Below, piece after piece: positions 9,251 to 19,539 of a DNA stretch of 64,000 nucleotides. This DNA is from Drosophila pseudoobscura (lineage: Eukaryota > Arthropoda > Insecta > Diptera > Drosophilidae). The notes under the pieces were generated by a model. The model saw only the letters and a list, made by a program, of their open reading frames with translations, did no database searches and was not told the origin of the DNA. The translations under genes were made by a program, and so were the position numbers. The DNA is taken from assembly GCF_009870125.1 (NCBI RefSeq), contig NC_046680.1:1798001-1862000 (forward strand), read 5' to 3'. How positions within the stretch are numbered: position 1 is the stretch's first letter; each line of letters starts with the position of its first letter.

Positions 9251-12200
9251 CCAACTGGGACATGGACGGAGGCGCGCACCCAGGAACAGGAGAAACCCAC
9301 CCATTAAGCATGACCGGAGGAAGGATCGCTGCCCTGGTGGACATCAATGGGAGATCATTTGCGGCCACCCTCGACACTGGAGCCACACGATCCTTCATCA
9401 GTGAGCAGCTGGCGAAGGAGATAGGGACGACCGAGAACAGGCGAGAGGTGAGGACCAGGATCCGCCTGGCAGATGGAACCAGGAAGGAGATCAACCAAGC
9501 GATAGCAGTCACAGTGCGCCTGGATCAGCAAGAAAAACAGGTATCTCTTCTTATACTCCCCACGGTATTAGACGACTTCATCTTGGGACTCGACTTCCTC
9601 AGTGGCATTCGCGCAAGGATCCACTGCGGACGGGCATATCTACAGCTGAAGTTGCAGCAGAAACCCGCCGGGACGATACCATCATGCACCGCCCAGCCAC
9701 GCCCACGTTCTGTCACGTTTGCGGACTCCACTGCCCTCCGAGACCAGCCCCAGACCAACACCCCACAGCCAACCAAGAACCATCCAACCGCCGCGACAAC
9801 AAGACCTTACCCGACAAGATTAAGCAACAACCCCAGGACTACGCCACCACAACAGGACACGAAGAAAGCTACGACGGAAAGAGCTGCGACACCGATGGAT
9901 CCAACCATGGCCAGTTCCCCGGCACGAATCCCGCCACCAACAGGACAACGCAACAAAACAAAGACTTTGGCAGAGACAGCTCCGGCTCCACTGGATCAAT
10001 CCAGGGCCAGCTCGTCGAACCAGGAGTCACCAACAGGACACAGCAGGAAACAAAGGACTTGGGCAGAGACAGCTCCGGCTCCACTGGATCAATCCAGGGC
10101 CAGCTCGTCGAACCAGGAGTCACCAACAGGACACAGCAGGAAACAAAGGACTTGGGCAGAGACAGCTCCGGCTCCACTGGATCAATCCAGGACCAGCTCG
10201 TCGAACCAGGAGTCACCAACAGGACCCAGCAGGAAGCAAGGGACTTGGGCAGAGACAGCTCCGGCTCCACTGGATCAATCCAGAGCCAGCTCGTCGAACC
10301 AGGAGTCACCAACAGGACACAGCAGGAAGCAAGGAACTTGGGCAGAGACAGCTCCAGCTTCACTGGATCAATACAGGGCCAGCTCATCGAACCGGGAGTC
10401 AGCAACAGGACACAGCAGGAAGCAAGGGACTTGGGCAGAGACAGCTCCAGCTTCACTGGATCAATACAGGGCCAGCTCATCGAACCGGGAGTCAGCAACA
10501 GGACCCAGGAATCACCAGAATACTCCAGCAAAGATAGCTGCGGCCCCGCGGGACCACTCCAGGGCCAGCTCATCAAACCGGGAGTCACCACGTAGTAACC
10601 CAGCACGACAGACATCACGCAAGCCACGAACCCCGATACCACAGGACGAGATCACAGGAGCCACGACGACGGACTACCAACTGGAGCCATTAGCCGACAC
10701 CGAGATAGCTCGGGAACGCAACCCGTTTCGCCCAGCCGACTCGGATGACTACGAGACCGCGATCTTGGCCGCCATTACCGCTCTGGAACTGGAGGACCTA
10801 TCGCCGTGGCAGCAAGACCCAGACCCCGAACCACCCCCCAAGCCGTGGGCAGGCAAGTTTCTGGAAGAAGAACTGGCAAAATTCGACGGACTAGGTGGAG
10901 TCTCCCACATCGCCGAACACACGATAACAATGCGAGACGACAGGCCCGTGAAGCAACGCTATTTCCCGAAGAACCCGGCCATGCAGAAGATCATCAACGC
11001 GCAGGTGGACGAGCTGCTACGGGACGGAAGGATCGAGCCATCCCACAGTCCCCACAGCGCCCCAATCGTCTTGGTAGGAAAGAAGACCGGAGAAATGCGA
11101 ATGTGCGTGGATTATCGCCAGCTAAATGCCCGTTCGGTGCCGGACGCATATCCGCTGCCACGGATTAACCACATTCTCGAGAGACTTCGCCACGCTCGCT
11201 ACATCTCCACGCTGGACCTCAAAAACGGATACTGGCAGATCCCGGTGGCCGAGGGCAGCAGAGAGGCAACAGCATTTACCGTCCCCGGCAGAGGACTCTT
11301 CCAGTGGAAGGTCATGCCTTTCGGCCTGCACTCAGCCCCAGCGACGTTCCAGCGAGCTTTGGACAGCGTCATCGGACCCACCATGGAGCCGTACGCGTTC
11401 GCGTATCTCGACGATATCATCGTCATCGGAGCCACGCTAGAAGAACACATCGACCACCTTCGCGAGGTTTTCAGGAGGCTGCGAGAGGCGAACCTCAGAC
11501 TGAACAGAAACAAGTGTAGTTTCTTCAGGAAGAGTTTAGTCTACCTCGGCCATGTCATCAGCGAACAAGGCATCCACACGGACCCAGACAAGGTCAGCGC
11601 AGTCCAGAAACTAGCACCGCCCACCACACTGAAAGAACTGCGACGCTGCATCGGGATGGCATCCTGGTACCGACGTTTCGTCCCCAACTTCGCCACGGTG
11701 GTTCAGCCCATGACCAACCTGCTCAAAAAGGATCAAAAGTGGGAGTGGACAGACGAACAACATCAGGCATTCGAGACTCTCAAGGAAAGACTCACGCAAG
11801 CACCAGTCCTAGCATGCCCCGACTTCGCCGAGCGATTCGTACTCCAAACGGACGCCAGTTCGTATGGCCTCGGAGCAGTATTGACACAACAGATCGACGG
11901 AGCAGAAAGAGTCATCGCCTACGCAAGCCGTCGACTACTCAAGGCAGAGGAAAACTACTCGGCCACCGAGAAAGAGTGCCTTGCCATTGTCTGGGAAATC
12001 CGGAAGTTCCGATGCTTTCTGGAAGGATACCACTTCGATGTAATCACGGATCACCTCGCCTTGAAGTGGTTGAACTCCATCGATAATCCAACGGGACGCA
12101 TCACCCGCTGGGCCTTGGAGCTCCAGCAATATCGGTTTGACATCCACTACCGCCGGGGAAGCCAGAACGTTGTGGCTGACGCCCTCTCACGACAACCAGT

Positions 12201-13533
12201 AGAAACCCTGCAGCGAGTGGACGAAGACCGGGACCCTTGCCCCTGCCCCTGGCTGCAGAGGCTCCGCAAGCGGATCCAGGAACAGCCGGAAGGACATCCG
12301 GAGTTCATCATCGAGAGCGACCAAATATACAAACGAGCCAGCAGCAGAACCAGCGAAGAAGACCCTATCAAATGGAAACTATGTGTCCACAAGGACCACC
12401 GCCGACGCGTGCTAAAAGAGTGCCACGACCATCCGACAGCAGGACCCCTCGGAATCAGGAAGACAGCGACCCGAATAGCCCAGAGGTACTACTGGCCCGG
12501 ACTGCACCGAGATATCGCCCGATATATCCAGCAGTGCACCAAGTGCCAGCAGTACAAGGTGAGTCAAACCAAACCAGGAGGGAAGATGCACACCCGCCAA
12601 GCCCAGGAACCACTGGACATCGTCTGCGCCGACTTCATTGGACCATTGCCCCGATCCAAACACGGCAATACTATGTTGCTGGTGTTCTTCGACGCCTTCA
12701 GCAAGTGGGTGGAGTTGGTCCCACTCCGCAAGGCCACCACCGCACTACTGGAGACCGCTTTCCGGGAACGGATCCTAAGCCGCTTCGGGACACCACGGAA
12801 ATTCGTATGCGACAACGGGACCCAATTCACAAGTCGCTCTTTCCGAAAGTTCTGCAAACTAGCAGGCATGGAACTGGAGTATACGGCGCCCTATACGCCA
12901 CAACAAAACCCCACGGAACGAGCCAATAGGATGATCAAAACCATGATCGCCCAGTACATCGATGGAGACCAGCGGACATGGGACGAGCTGCTGCCCGAGC
13001 TCAGCCTAGCCATCAACAGCAGCACATCGGACACCACAGGCTTCAGCCCAGCATTCATCGTACTCGGCCGGGAACCTCGGTTGCCTGGAGCCTTGTACGA
13101 AGAGACGACCCCAGGACTAGGCGAAGTGACAGAGACCCTAACCGACAAGGCCAGGCGACTCAAGGAAATATTCGCCATCGTACAGGAAAATACCCAGCAG
13201 GCATCAAAGACGCAGAGCAGGAACTACAACCTACGTCGACGCGAATGGAGACCCACGATCGGGACGCTCGTGATGCTACGCCAACATCACCTGTCCAAAG
13301 CGGCGGACAACTTCGCTGCCAAACTGGCTCCCAAATATGAGGGGCCTTACAAAGTAATTAAATTTATTTCTCCCACCATAGCACGACTCCAGATACATCC
13401 GGGAAGACAACGACGAACGGCCGGACTAGCCGACCTCAAGGCCTACCACGACAACGAGCACACACTCACCAGCGAAGACAACGAAGACAACGATGACGAC
13501 GACCCCAGCACCAGGAAAACCGCGAGTTCATGA
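9001..13533 (+). CDS. pol: Pol polyprotein: protease - repeat domain - RT - RNase H - integrase
   Basis: Open for 1510 codons; the true pol start is probably after the gag knuckles, near 9250-9310, reached by frameshifting from gag. The aspartic protease motif LDTGATRSFI is at about 9370. A Pro/Ser/Thr-rich linker with seven 31-residue repeats (9964-10614) separates it from RT, whose catalytic YLDD is at 11404-11415. RNase H shows QTDASSYGLG (about 11848), SATEKECLAIVW and the ITDHLALKWL box. Integrase has an HHCC zinc module (about 12420-12550, ending CTKC) and D, D, E residues at the DFIGP (about 12630), CDNGTQF (about 12808) and NPTERAN (about 12910) boxes, then a GPY/F motif near 13340. 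All catalytic residues appear intact, so enzyme activity is conceivable although gag is broken. Confidence 0.92.
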   Translation: MESTHNEATHTRHPGKPRSPTKESARSKSRRSMYNEPAGTAGKTAISVVHKPTEAVLLGMWPPRGPDHQLLPETRVGKRVGSPPNWDMDGGAHPGTGETHPLSMTGGRIAALVDINGRSFAATLDTGATRSFISEQLAKEIGTTENRREVRTRIRLADGTRKEINQAIAVTVRLDQQEKQVSLLILPTVLDDFILGLDFLSGIRARIHCGRAYLQLKLQQKPAGTIPSCTAQPRPRSVTFADSTALRDQPQTNTPQPTKNHPTAATTRPYPTRLSNNPRTTPPQQDTKKATTERAATPMDPTMASSPARIPPPTGQRNKTKTLAETAPAPLDQSRASSSNQESPTGHSRKQRTWAETAPAPLDQSRASSSNQESPTGHSRKQRTWAETAPAPLDQSRTSSSNQESPTGPSRKQGTWAETAPAPLDQSRASSSNQESPTGHSRKQGTWAETAPASLDQYRASSSNRESATGHSRKQGTWAETAPASLDQYRASSSNRESATGPRNHQNTPAKIAAAPRDHSRASSSNRESPRSNPARQTSRKPRTPIPQDEITGATTTDYQLEPLADTEIARERNPFRPADSDDYETAILAAITALELEDLSPWQQDPDPEPPPKPWAGKFLEEELAKFDGLGGVSHIAEHTITMRDDRPVKQRYFPKNPAMQKIINAQVDELLRDGRIEPSHSPHSAPIVLVGKKTGEMRMCVDYRQLNARSVPDAYPLPRINHILERLRHARYISTLDLKNGYWQIPVAEGSREATAFTVPGRGLFQWKVMPFGLHSAPATFQRALDSVIGPTMEPYAFAYLDDIIVIGATLEEHIDHLREVFRRLREANLRLNRNKCSFFRKSLVYLGHVISEQGIHTDPDKVSAVQKLAPPTTLKELRRCIGMASWYRRFVPNFATVVQPMTNLLKKDQKWEWTDEQHQAFETLKERLTQAPVLACPDFAERFVLQTDASSYGLGAVLTQQIDGAERVIAYASRRLLKAEENYSATEKECLAIVWEIRKFRCFLEGYHFDVITDHLALKWLNSIDNPTGRITRWALELQQYRFDIHYRRGSQNVVADALSRQPVETLQRVDEDRDPCPCPWLQRLRKRIQEQPEGHPEFIIESDQIYKRASSRTSEEDPIKWKLCVHKDHRRRVLKECHDHPTAGPLGIRKTATRIAQRYYWPGLHRDIARYIQQCTKCQQYKVSQTKPGGKMHTRQAQEPLDIVCADFIGPLPRSKHGNTMLLVFFDAFSKWVELVPLRKATTALLETAFRERILSRFGTPRKFVCDNGTQFTSRSFRKFCKLAGMELEYTAPYTPQQNPTERANRMIKTMIAQYIDGDQRTWDELLPELSLAINSSTSDTTGFSPAFIVLGREPRLPGALYEETTPGLGEVTETLTDKARRLKEIFAIVQENTQQASKTQSRNYNLRRREWRPTIGTLVMLRQHHLSKAADNFAAKLAPKYEGPYKVIKFISPTIARLQIHPGRQRRTAGLADLKAYHDNEHTLTSEDNEDNDDDDPSTRKTASS
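9964..10614 (+). repeat. 93-bp coding minisatellite (seven 31-residue units) in pol
   Basis: Each unit encodes a version of TWAETAPAPLDQSRASSSNQ followed by ESPTGHSRKQG. Units 1-4 are almost identical, 5-6 carry shared changes (SLDQYRAS, NRESATG) and 7 is divergent. The unit length is a multiple of three, so expansion does not disturb the pol frame. The alternative long frame at 9684-10595 is a by-product of this array. Confidence 0.95.
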
Positions 13534-14262
13534 GGGCCACTTATGGTGGTGCGCTGCCATAATGTCTTCGCCCCGCAAGGTGCAACCGCGTGCACACGCA
13601 GTAAGATAGCTTAACTCCCCTTAAGGGATTAGAGTAAGAAATAGCCAGAACTAGAAAATGCACCGATCAGGGAAAGGGAAACCCAGGGCACAGGACACAT
13701 CAGTAGCACAGGGCAGGTTCTAACCAAACAAGGTTTCTTCCCCCCACCAGATCCGACATGGACAACCCAAGGACGAGCGACGCACAGCCTCTAGAGGCAG
13801 AGGATGGCACGGAGGGGCATCCTAGGGGTGCGTCGCCGCCCAGCTCAAGGCAACCACGGTCCACGACCAGCCAACCACAAGCAAGACACCACTCTCCGAC
13901 CCCGCAAGCAGAACCGGGCAACACCACGCGAGCCAACCAAAGGAGGACAGCGACCTGTCATTGGGCTTGGAAGAGGCAGAGGCGGGCGGACTGCTCAAAG
14001 CATTCGAGGAGATGCCCGAGCTAAACACGCTGCAGGAGGGGCAGGAATGGCCAATCGCCCCAGTCGCCTAGCGCGTAAGCACGCCTGACCGCCGCATCCC
14101 GCAAAGCCTGCTGGAAGGCGCCAGCGCTCAGGCAAACGCGGCGCGTCACGGACGCAGCCGGATCCGCAGCCTAGAACACCACGACGGCCAACGCTTCCGC
14201 GTATGCATCAGCGGAAATTTGGTGCGCATTTCACCGCGCCCCACCCCGAAGTAGGAAGGGAG
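13534..14262 (+). other. Post-pol region of the gypsy element with a possible small ORF
   Basis: About 730 bp between the pol stop and the 3' LTR. An ATG at 13758 opens a frame rich in Gln, Arg, Pro and Ser (88 codons). At about 13925-13950 another frame takes over, encoding an acidic, helix-like tail (LGLEEAEAGGLLKAFEEMPE then LNTLQEGQEWPI) that ends at TAG 14069-14071. It could be a frameshifted accessory gene of about 105 residues. I recognise no family and see no signal peptide or transmembrane segment, so I do not call it env. Confidence 0.4.
14251..14262 (+). promoter_or_regulatory. Polypurine tract
   Basis: Purine-rich 'gtaggaagggag' directly before the 3' LTR, the primer position for plus-strand DNA synthesis. 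Confidence 0.8.
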
Positions 14263-15670
14263 TGTGAAGGCATAAGCCTCCACAACACTGACCACGACAC
14301 CATCCCCTGAAGGGACCGCCCCGACGGCTTGTTATCTAATTTCATTATTACTAAGAGAACCAACACGAAAGAGATACGCTCTTACGCCCACGCAGCCAAC
14401 GCAAAGAAGAGAACGGCTATACGCAGATGAAAGAGAGCGAAGCGGCAGAGAAGCCGCCGATCGGCCTTACGCCCACGCGGCCGAGGAAAGAACCGACGGC
14501 GAAGCAGGCAATACACACACGCAGCCGATCGCCCACGCAGCCGAGGCCGACAGCCGAAAGCTGCGCAGCCACGAAGCGGCAGAGAAGCTGCAAAAGGTAA
14601 AGCAGAGGCCTGGCACGGTCCAGCGCGGGCCAGGCTCGGGAGTGATCTCCGAGGGCTGAGCAAGACCGGTTGTGCGGCGGAAGCCAAAAAAAAAATGTGA
14701 AAAATAAGCCGCGACCGCGCCGTGTAAAAAAAAAACAAGCTGTGACCACGCCGTGTACAAGACAAGCCGAAGTGACGAGGAGCCGCCGCGGGATACCAGG
14801 ACCCCAAAGGAGGGAAACAAGGGTGAGCCACCTCACGTATGTGAGCTCTGGGGGGGAACAGATCGGTGCAGTAGGCAGGTATAAGCAGAACATTCCCGCA
14901 GTTGTTTTACATATCTATGCCCACATGTTGTTTAATATAATTTTTTTGGCGTTTATTTCCCCGCTGCAGGCGCGGGATTTTAAGTAGGGAAATGATCCGA
15001 AAACAATAAAGACACCAACCTCAACCCACCTGTCTCAGAGCATTCGCCCGTAGGAGTCACTCACTCCCCCTCCCCCTCTCTTCCCTTTTCCCGGGAGGCC
15101 CGGCGAAGTGGATGTGAGTCGTGGATCATGCGCCATTCACCAAGCTGGCTTTTTCCTCTCCTGTACCTTTTCCCCCTGGGGACCCGGCGAAGTGGATGTG
15201 AGTCGTGGATCATGCGGCATTCACCAAGCTAGGTTTTCCCTCTCCTATACCTTTCTCCCCTGGGGACCCTGCGATGCTGGATGTGAGTCGTGGATTCACG
15301 CGGCATTCGCAAAGCTGGGTTCCCTCTCCTACACCCTCGCCCTGGGGACCTGGCGACGCAGATGTGAGTCGTGGATCATGCGGCATCTGCTAAGCTGGGC
15401 TCCCCTCTCCCATACCCTTCCGATCCCTGATCCAAACCTCTTCTCCCGCCACACATGACCCCCAACGCACGTCTCTGCAGCTCCCAAGCACGGCTTCACC
15501 CACGCCTCGTGGCCGGGCCAGGCCCGACCGTCCCACGATCCACCCCACGGGCGCGCTTTCGCCACGAGCGGCTCTCCCCTTAGGTCCTCACACAGCAAAT
15601 TGTGCTGTGGGTAAGGACCGGGCCCTGGACAGACTGAGAAGCTGTACCTCGTCCTGAGAACTTCCTTACA
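14263..15670 (+). repeat. 3' LTR of the gypsy element
   Basis: 1408 bp, TGTGAAGG...CTTACA, followed by target duplication CTAT (15671-15674). It differs from the 5' LTR by one 14-bp indel near 14661 and a handful of substitutions, several near its end. The four-unit array is at about 15091-15420. Confidence 0.95.
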
Positions 15671-15742
15671 CTATGATTGCCAAAAGCTCATGTTGAAGCT
15701 CCTGTTTCAGGTTCTATAATTTTGGCTGGAATTATATTAAAA
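15671..15742 (+). pseudogene. ND4: ND4 (mitochondrial), middle segment
   Basis: Begins with the second CTAT and continues the ND4 reading (PKAHVEAPVSGSMILAGIML). It stops at TTAAAA, where the DINE-1 is inserted. Only 72 bp of mtDNA separate the two insertions. Confidence 0.92.
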
Positions 15743-16673
15743 CGAGGGGGAACGTTGTGAGTTGCTTCGGAGACCGCAACTCTACGGTTATACCCGATAC
15801 TAAGTCAGTATGGCTCTCCTCCAGCAGGCGGCGTCTAATATTAAACGACACGACAAAGAGTGCGTGCGAGAGAGACAGAAAATCAGTCTGAGCGTGACGT
15901 CGGGCGCTGCGTGGGGCGGGGTGGGGCGAAATTTTGAGATATACGTTTTATAGTGAGATCTAACAGGAGTGCGGATACTAAATTTGGTTACTCTAGCTTT
16001 AATAGTCTCTGAGATTTGTATTCTTTGCGGGGGCGGAAGGGGGTGTGGCGAAATTTTGAAACAAACTCGTCTCGGTCCGATATATTAGGAGTGTGGATAC
16101 CAAATTTGGTTGCACTAGCTTTTATAGTCTCTGAGATCTAGGCGCTAATGTTTTACTCTAAGCAAAGCCGCCTATGCTACGTGTGTGTTAGAGAGAGACA
16201 GGGCGAGAAAAAATGAAATTGTTTTCTTGATGCTGGTTATAATAATAATACGATTCAGATGCTGCAGTCTAAAAGATATGGTCATTCTCTACGATTCTGC
16301 GTTCTTGGTTTTCTCGTATCTTTTAAATTGTGGATGCCACAGATTTTCGCCTTTTGTGGGGGCGGAAGTGGGCGGGGCAAAGTTTTGAAATATTTTTGTA
16401 GCAGTGACATATCACAGAAGTCTGGATCCAAAACATCGTTGCTCTAGCTCTTATAGTCTTTGAGCATTAGGCGCTGAAGGGGACGGACAGACGGACAGAC
16501 GGACGGACGGACGGACGGACAGACAGACAGGGCTCAATCGACTCGGCTATTGATGCTGATCAAGAATATATATACTTTATAGGGTCGGAAACGATTCCTT
16601 CTGGACGTTACACACATCCACTTTTACCACAAATCTAATATACCCCAATACTCATTTTGAGTATCGGGTATAA
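15743..16673 (+). mobile_element. DINE-1/INE-1 element, apparently full length, inserted in ND4
   Basis: The left end 'cgagggggaacgttgtgagt' is followed by 'tatacccgatactaagtcag' near 15790, and the right end is 'gagtatcgggtataa'. The subterminal ends are inverted relative to each other (tatacccgatac versus gtatcgggtata). It contains the GGAC/AGAC microsatellite. It sits between TTAAAA and TTAGG of ND4 with no target duplication, as expected for Helitron-type A|T insertion. No coding capacity. Confidence 0.9.
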
Positions 16674-17337
16674 TTAGGAGGCTATGGTTTGTTACGGGTT
16701 ATTTCGTTTCTTCAGATAATAAATTTAAAATATAGATTTATTTGAATTAGAATTAGTTTAGTAGGTGGTGTTTTAGTGAGATTAATTTGTTTACGACAAA
16801 CTGATTTAAAAGCTTTAATTGCTTATTCTTCAGTTGCTCATATAGGAATTGTATTAACTGGTCTTTTAACAATAACTTATTGAGGTTTATGTGGTTCATA
16901 TACATTAATAATTGCTCATGGGCTTTGTTCTTCTGGCTTATTTTGTTTAGCTAATGTATCTTATGAACGGTTAGGTAGACGAAGTTTATTGATTAATAAG
17001 GGGTTATTAAAATACCTGCTATAACATTATGATGATTTTTATTAAGTTCAGCTAATATAGCAGCTCCTCCTACATTAAATTTATTAGGAGAAATTTCTTT
17101 ATTAAATAGAATTGTTTCTTGATCATGATTAACTATAATTATATTATCATTTTTATCATTTTTTAGAGCAGCTTACACTTTATACTTATATTCTTTTAGT
17201 CAACACGGAAAATTATTTTCTGGTGTGTTTTCTTTTAAAGGGGGGAAAATTTGTGAATATTTATTAATAATTTTACATTGATTACCTCTAAATTTATTGA
17301 TTTTAAGAAGAGATTCATGTATATTATGATTATAAAT
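16674..17337 (+). pseudogene. ND4: ND4 (mitochondrial), last segment
   Basis: Continues from the DINE-1 with LGGYGLLRV and runs to the tRNA-His copy. A small deletion near 17005 disrupts the frame. TGA occurs at Trp positions. Confidence 0.9.
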
Positions 17338-17400
17338 TTAAATAGTTTAATAAAAATACTAATTTGTGGTGTTAGTGATATAAAATAATTCATTTTAGAT
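17336..17400 (+). pseudogene. trnH: mitochondrial tRNA-His copy in NUMT
   Basis: 'atttaaatagttta' acceptor/D-arm and the GTG anticodon in 'atttgtggtgtt', between ND4 and ND5. Confidence 0.8.
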
Positions 17401-17401
17401 C

Positions 17402-19150
17402 GTGAAATATTTATCAATTTGTAGAATTAGATTTGTAAATTTAATTTCTATTAGATTAAGTTGCTTTCTATTAAGTTTATATTTTTTATTAAATAATAAT
17501 AAATAATAAAATAATTAAATAATATAGTTTATTTTATTGAATTTGAATTAGTTTCGTTAAATTCTTTGAGAATTGTTATAACTTTATTATTCGATTGGAT
17601 AAGTTTATTATTTATATCTTTTGTTTTAATAATTGCTTCTTTAGTTATCTTTTACAGAAAAGAATATATAAGTAGAGATGAGAATATTAATCGATTTATT
17701 ATATTAGTTTTGATATTTGTTTTATCAATAATAATATTAATTATTAGTCCTAATTTAATTAGAACTTTATTAGGTTGAGATGGTTTAGGATTAGTTTCTT
17801 ATTGTTTAGTTATTTATTTTCAAAATGTAAAATCTTTTAATGCTGGTATATTAACAGCATTATCGAATCGTGTAGGAGATGTAGCTCTATTATTGGCTAT
17901 TGCTTGAATATTAAATTATGGAGGTTGAAATTATATTTTTTATTTAGAAGTTATAAAAAATGATTATGAAATATTAATAATTGGGTTTTTAGTTATATTA
18001 GCTGCTATAACTAAAAGAGCTCAGATTCCTTTTTCATCTTGATTACCAGCTGCTATAGCTGCCCCTACCCCTGTTTCTGCGTTGGTTCACTCTTCTACTT
18101 TGGTTACAGCTGGGGTATATCTTTTAATTCGGTTTAATATTTTATTAAGAACTTCTTGATTAGGTCAATTATTATTATTATTATCTGGTTTAACTATATT
18201 TATAGCTGGTTTAGGAGCTAATTTTTAATTTGATTTGAAAAAAAATTATTGCTTTATCAACTCTTAGACAATTAGGATTAATAATAAGAATTCTTTCTAT
18301 AGGATTTTATAAGTTAGCTATATTTAATTTATTAACTCATGCATTATTTAAAGCTTTATTATTTATATGTGCAGGTGCTATTATTCATAATATAAATAAT
18401 TCTCAGGATATTCGTTTAATAGGAGGCTTAAGAATTCACATACCCTTGACTTCTGCTTGTTTTAATGTTTCTAATTTAGCTTTATGTGGTATACCTTTTT
18501 TAGCCGGGTTTTATTCAAAAGATATAATTTTAGAAATTGTCATAATTAGTAATATTAATTTATTTTCATTTTTTTTTTTTTTCTACCGGGTTAACTGTTA
18601 GTTATTCTTTTCAGTTAGTTTACTATTAAATAACTGGTGGTTTAAATTGTGGTAGTTTAAATATATTAAATGATGAAAGATTAATTATATTGCGTGGTAT
18701 AATAGGGTTATTAATTATAAGAATTATTGGGGGTAGAATATTAAATTGATAAATTTTTCCTTATCCTTATATAATTTGTTTACCTTTATCAATAAAATTA
18801 TTAACATTATTTGTTTGTATTTTGGGGGGATTATTAGGTTATTTAATTTCTTTAACTAAGTTTAAATAAATCTTTTATTTTTTATAATTTTTCAACATTT
18901 TTAGGATCGATATGGTTTATACCTTATATCAGAACTTATGGAATAATTTTTTATCCATTAAATTATGGTCAAATTGTTGTTAAAAGTTTTGATCAGGGGT
19001 GATCAGAATATTTTGGCGGTCAACATTTATATCAAAAATTAGTTAATTATTCTCAAATTTTTTTTTTAATACATAATAATAGTTTAAAAATTTATTTAAT
19101 ATTATTTGTATTTTGAATTTTAATTTTATTTAATTTTTTATTATTTATTT
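17402..19150 (+). pseudogene. ND5: ND5 (mitochondrial) copy in NUMT
   Basis: Starts GTGAAATATTTATC next to tRNA-His, as in Drosophila mtDNA. Recognisable stretches are LLGWDGLGLVSYCLVIYF (about 17769), [20 protein letters not shown] (about 18043) and LTHALFKALLFMCAGAI (about 18333). Frame damage is visible near 18226-18250 (an added A in the run after ANFEFD) and near 18565-18640 (T-run expansion and altered codons). ND5 is the large antiporter-like subunit of complex I. Length is close to the 1.72 kb expected. Confidence 0.93.
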
Positions 19151-19218
19151 ATTTAAATAGCTTATATTTAGAGTATGACACTGAAGATGTTATGGAGATA
19201 AATTTATCTTTGAATATA
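19151..19218 (+). pseudogene. trnF: mitochondrial tRNA-Phe copy in NUMT
   Basis: Cloverleaf-compatible sequence with GAA anticodon in 'gacactgaagatgtt' and closing 'tttgaata', following ND5. Confidence 0.85.
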
Positions 19219-19235
19219 GTGAATTAATTTTAGTA

Positions 19236-19299
19236 ATTTATAAAAAAAATTATTTTATTTTTACAATGAAAATGTAATGTTTTTATTTAACTATATAAA
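19236..19299 (-). pseudogene. trnE: mitochondrial tRNA-Glu copy in NUMT
   Basis: The minus strand shows the TTC anticodon in 'acattttcattgt'; first of the block of minus-strand tRNAs after tRNA-Phe. Confidence 0.8.
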
Positions 19300-19300
19300 C

Positions 19301-19369
19301 AGAAGTATAAATGGAATTTAACCATTAAAAGAAAAAAGTTAGCAGCTTTTACTTGATCACCATACTTCC
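19301..19369 (-). pseudogene. trnS1: mitochondrial tRNA-Ser(AGN) copy in NUMT
   Basis: Minus strand contains 'aaaagctgctaactttttt', the GCT anticodon region of the D-arm-less insect tRNA-Ser. Confidence 0.8.
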
Positions 19370-19434
19370 TTAATTGGAGTGAATTCTCAATTGTATCATT
19401 AACAGTGATATGCCTCTTTTTGGCTACAATTAAA
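19370..19434 (-). pseudogene. trnN: mitochondrial tRNA-Asn copy in NUMT
   Basis: Minus strand contains 'catatcactgttaatgata' with GTT anticodon; conserved cluster position. Confidence 0.8.
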
Positions 19435-19435
19435 G

Positions 19436-19493
19436 AATAAGGGTAAAATTACCTAAGATTAGGTCGAAACTAATAGCAATAAATTGAATATTC
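19436..19493 (-). pseudogene. trnR: mitochondrial tRNA-Arg copy in NUMT
   Basis: Minus strand contains 'agtttcgacctaatctt' with TCG anticodon and complementary 'gaatat...attc' ends. Confidence 0.8.
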
Positions 19494-19539
19494 AATACTT
19501 TTTGAATGAAAATCAAATGTTATAATTAACTACAACCCT
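19494..19539 (-). pseudogene. trnA: mitochondrial tRNA-Ala copy in NUMT, shortened
   Basis: Minus strand begins 'agggttgtagttaattata' and retains the anticodon arm, but is about 15 nt shorter than usual. Confidence 0.7.

Larger units (their letters stand above)
5514..15670 (+). mobile_element. Full-length Ty3/gypsy LTR retrotransposon (Osvaldo-like)
   Basis: 10,157 bp with LTRs 5514-6907 and 14263-15670, TG...CA ends, a tRNA-Lys-type primer site, a damaged gag, a long pol (protease-RT-RNase H-integrase with GPY/F motif) and a polypurine tract. The 4-bp target duplication is typical of gypsy integrases. Long LTRs and a Lys-type primer site resemble Osvaldo/Ulysses elements of Drosophila; that naming is inference. 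No env-like frame with signal peptide or membrane span was found after pol. The LTRs are nearly identical apart from a 14-bp indel, so the insertion is young. Two truncated relatives lie at 43545 and 53521. Confidence 0.95.

Noticed and set aside
9684-10595. A 303-codon repetitive frame overlapping pol
   Set aside because: It is an alternative frame of the 93-bp coding repeat; the pol frame carries conserved protease and RT on either side.
13534-14262. An envelope gene in the gypsy element
   Set aside because: No signal peptide, transmembrane segment, cleavage site or long frame between pol and the 3' LTR.
17566-17778. Short nuclear-code frames within the NUMT as small genes
   Set aside because: They are pieces of ND5 and COX1 read between TGA codons that mean Trp in mitochondria.
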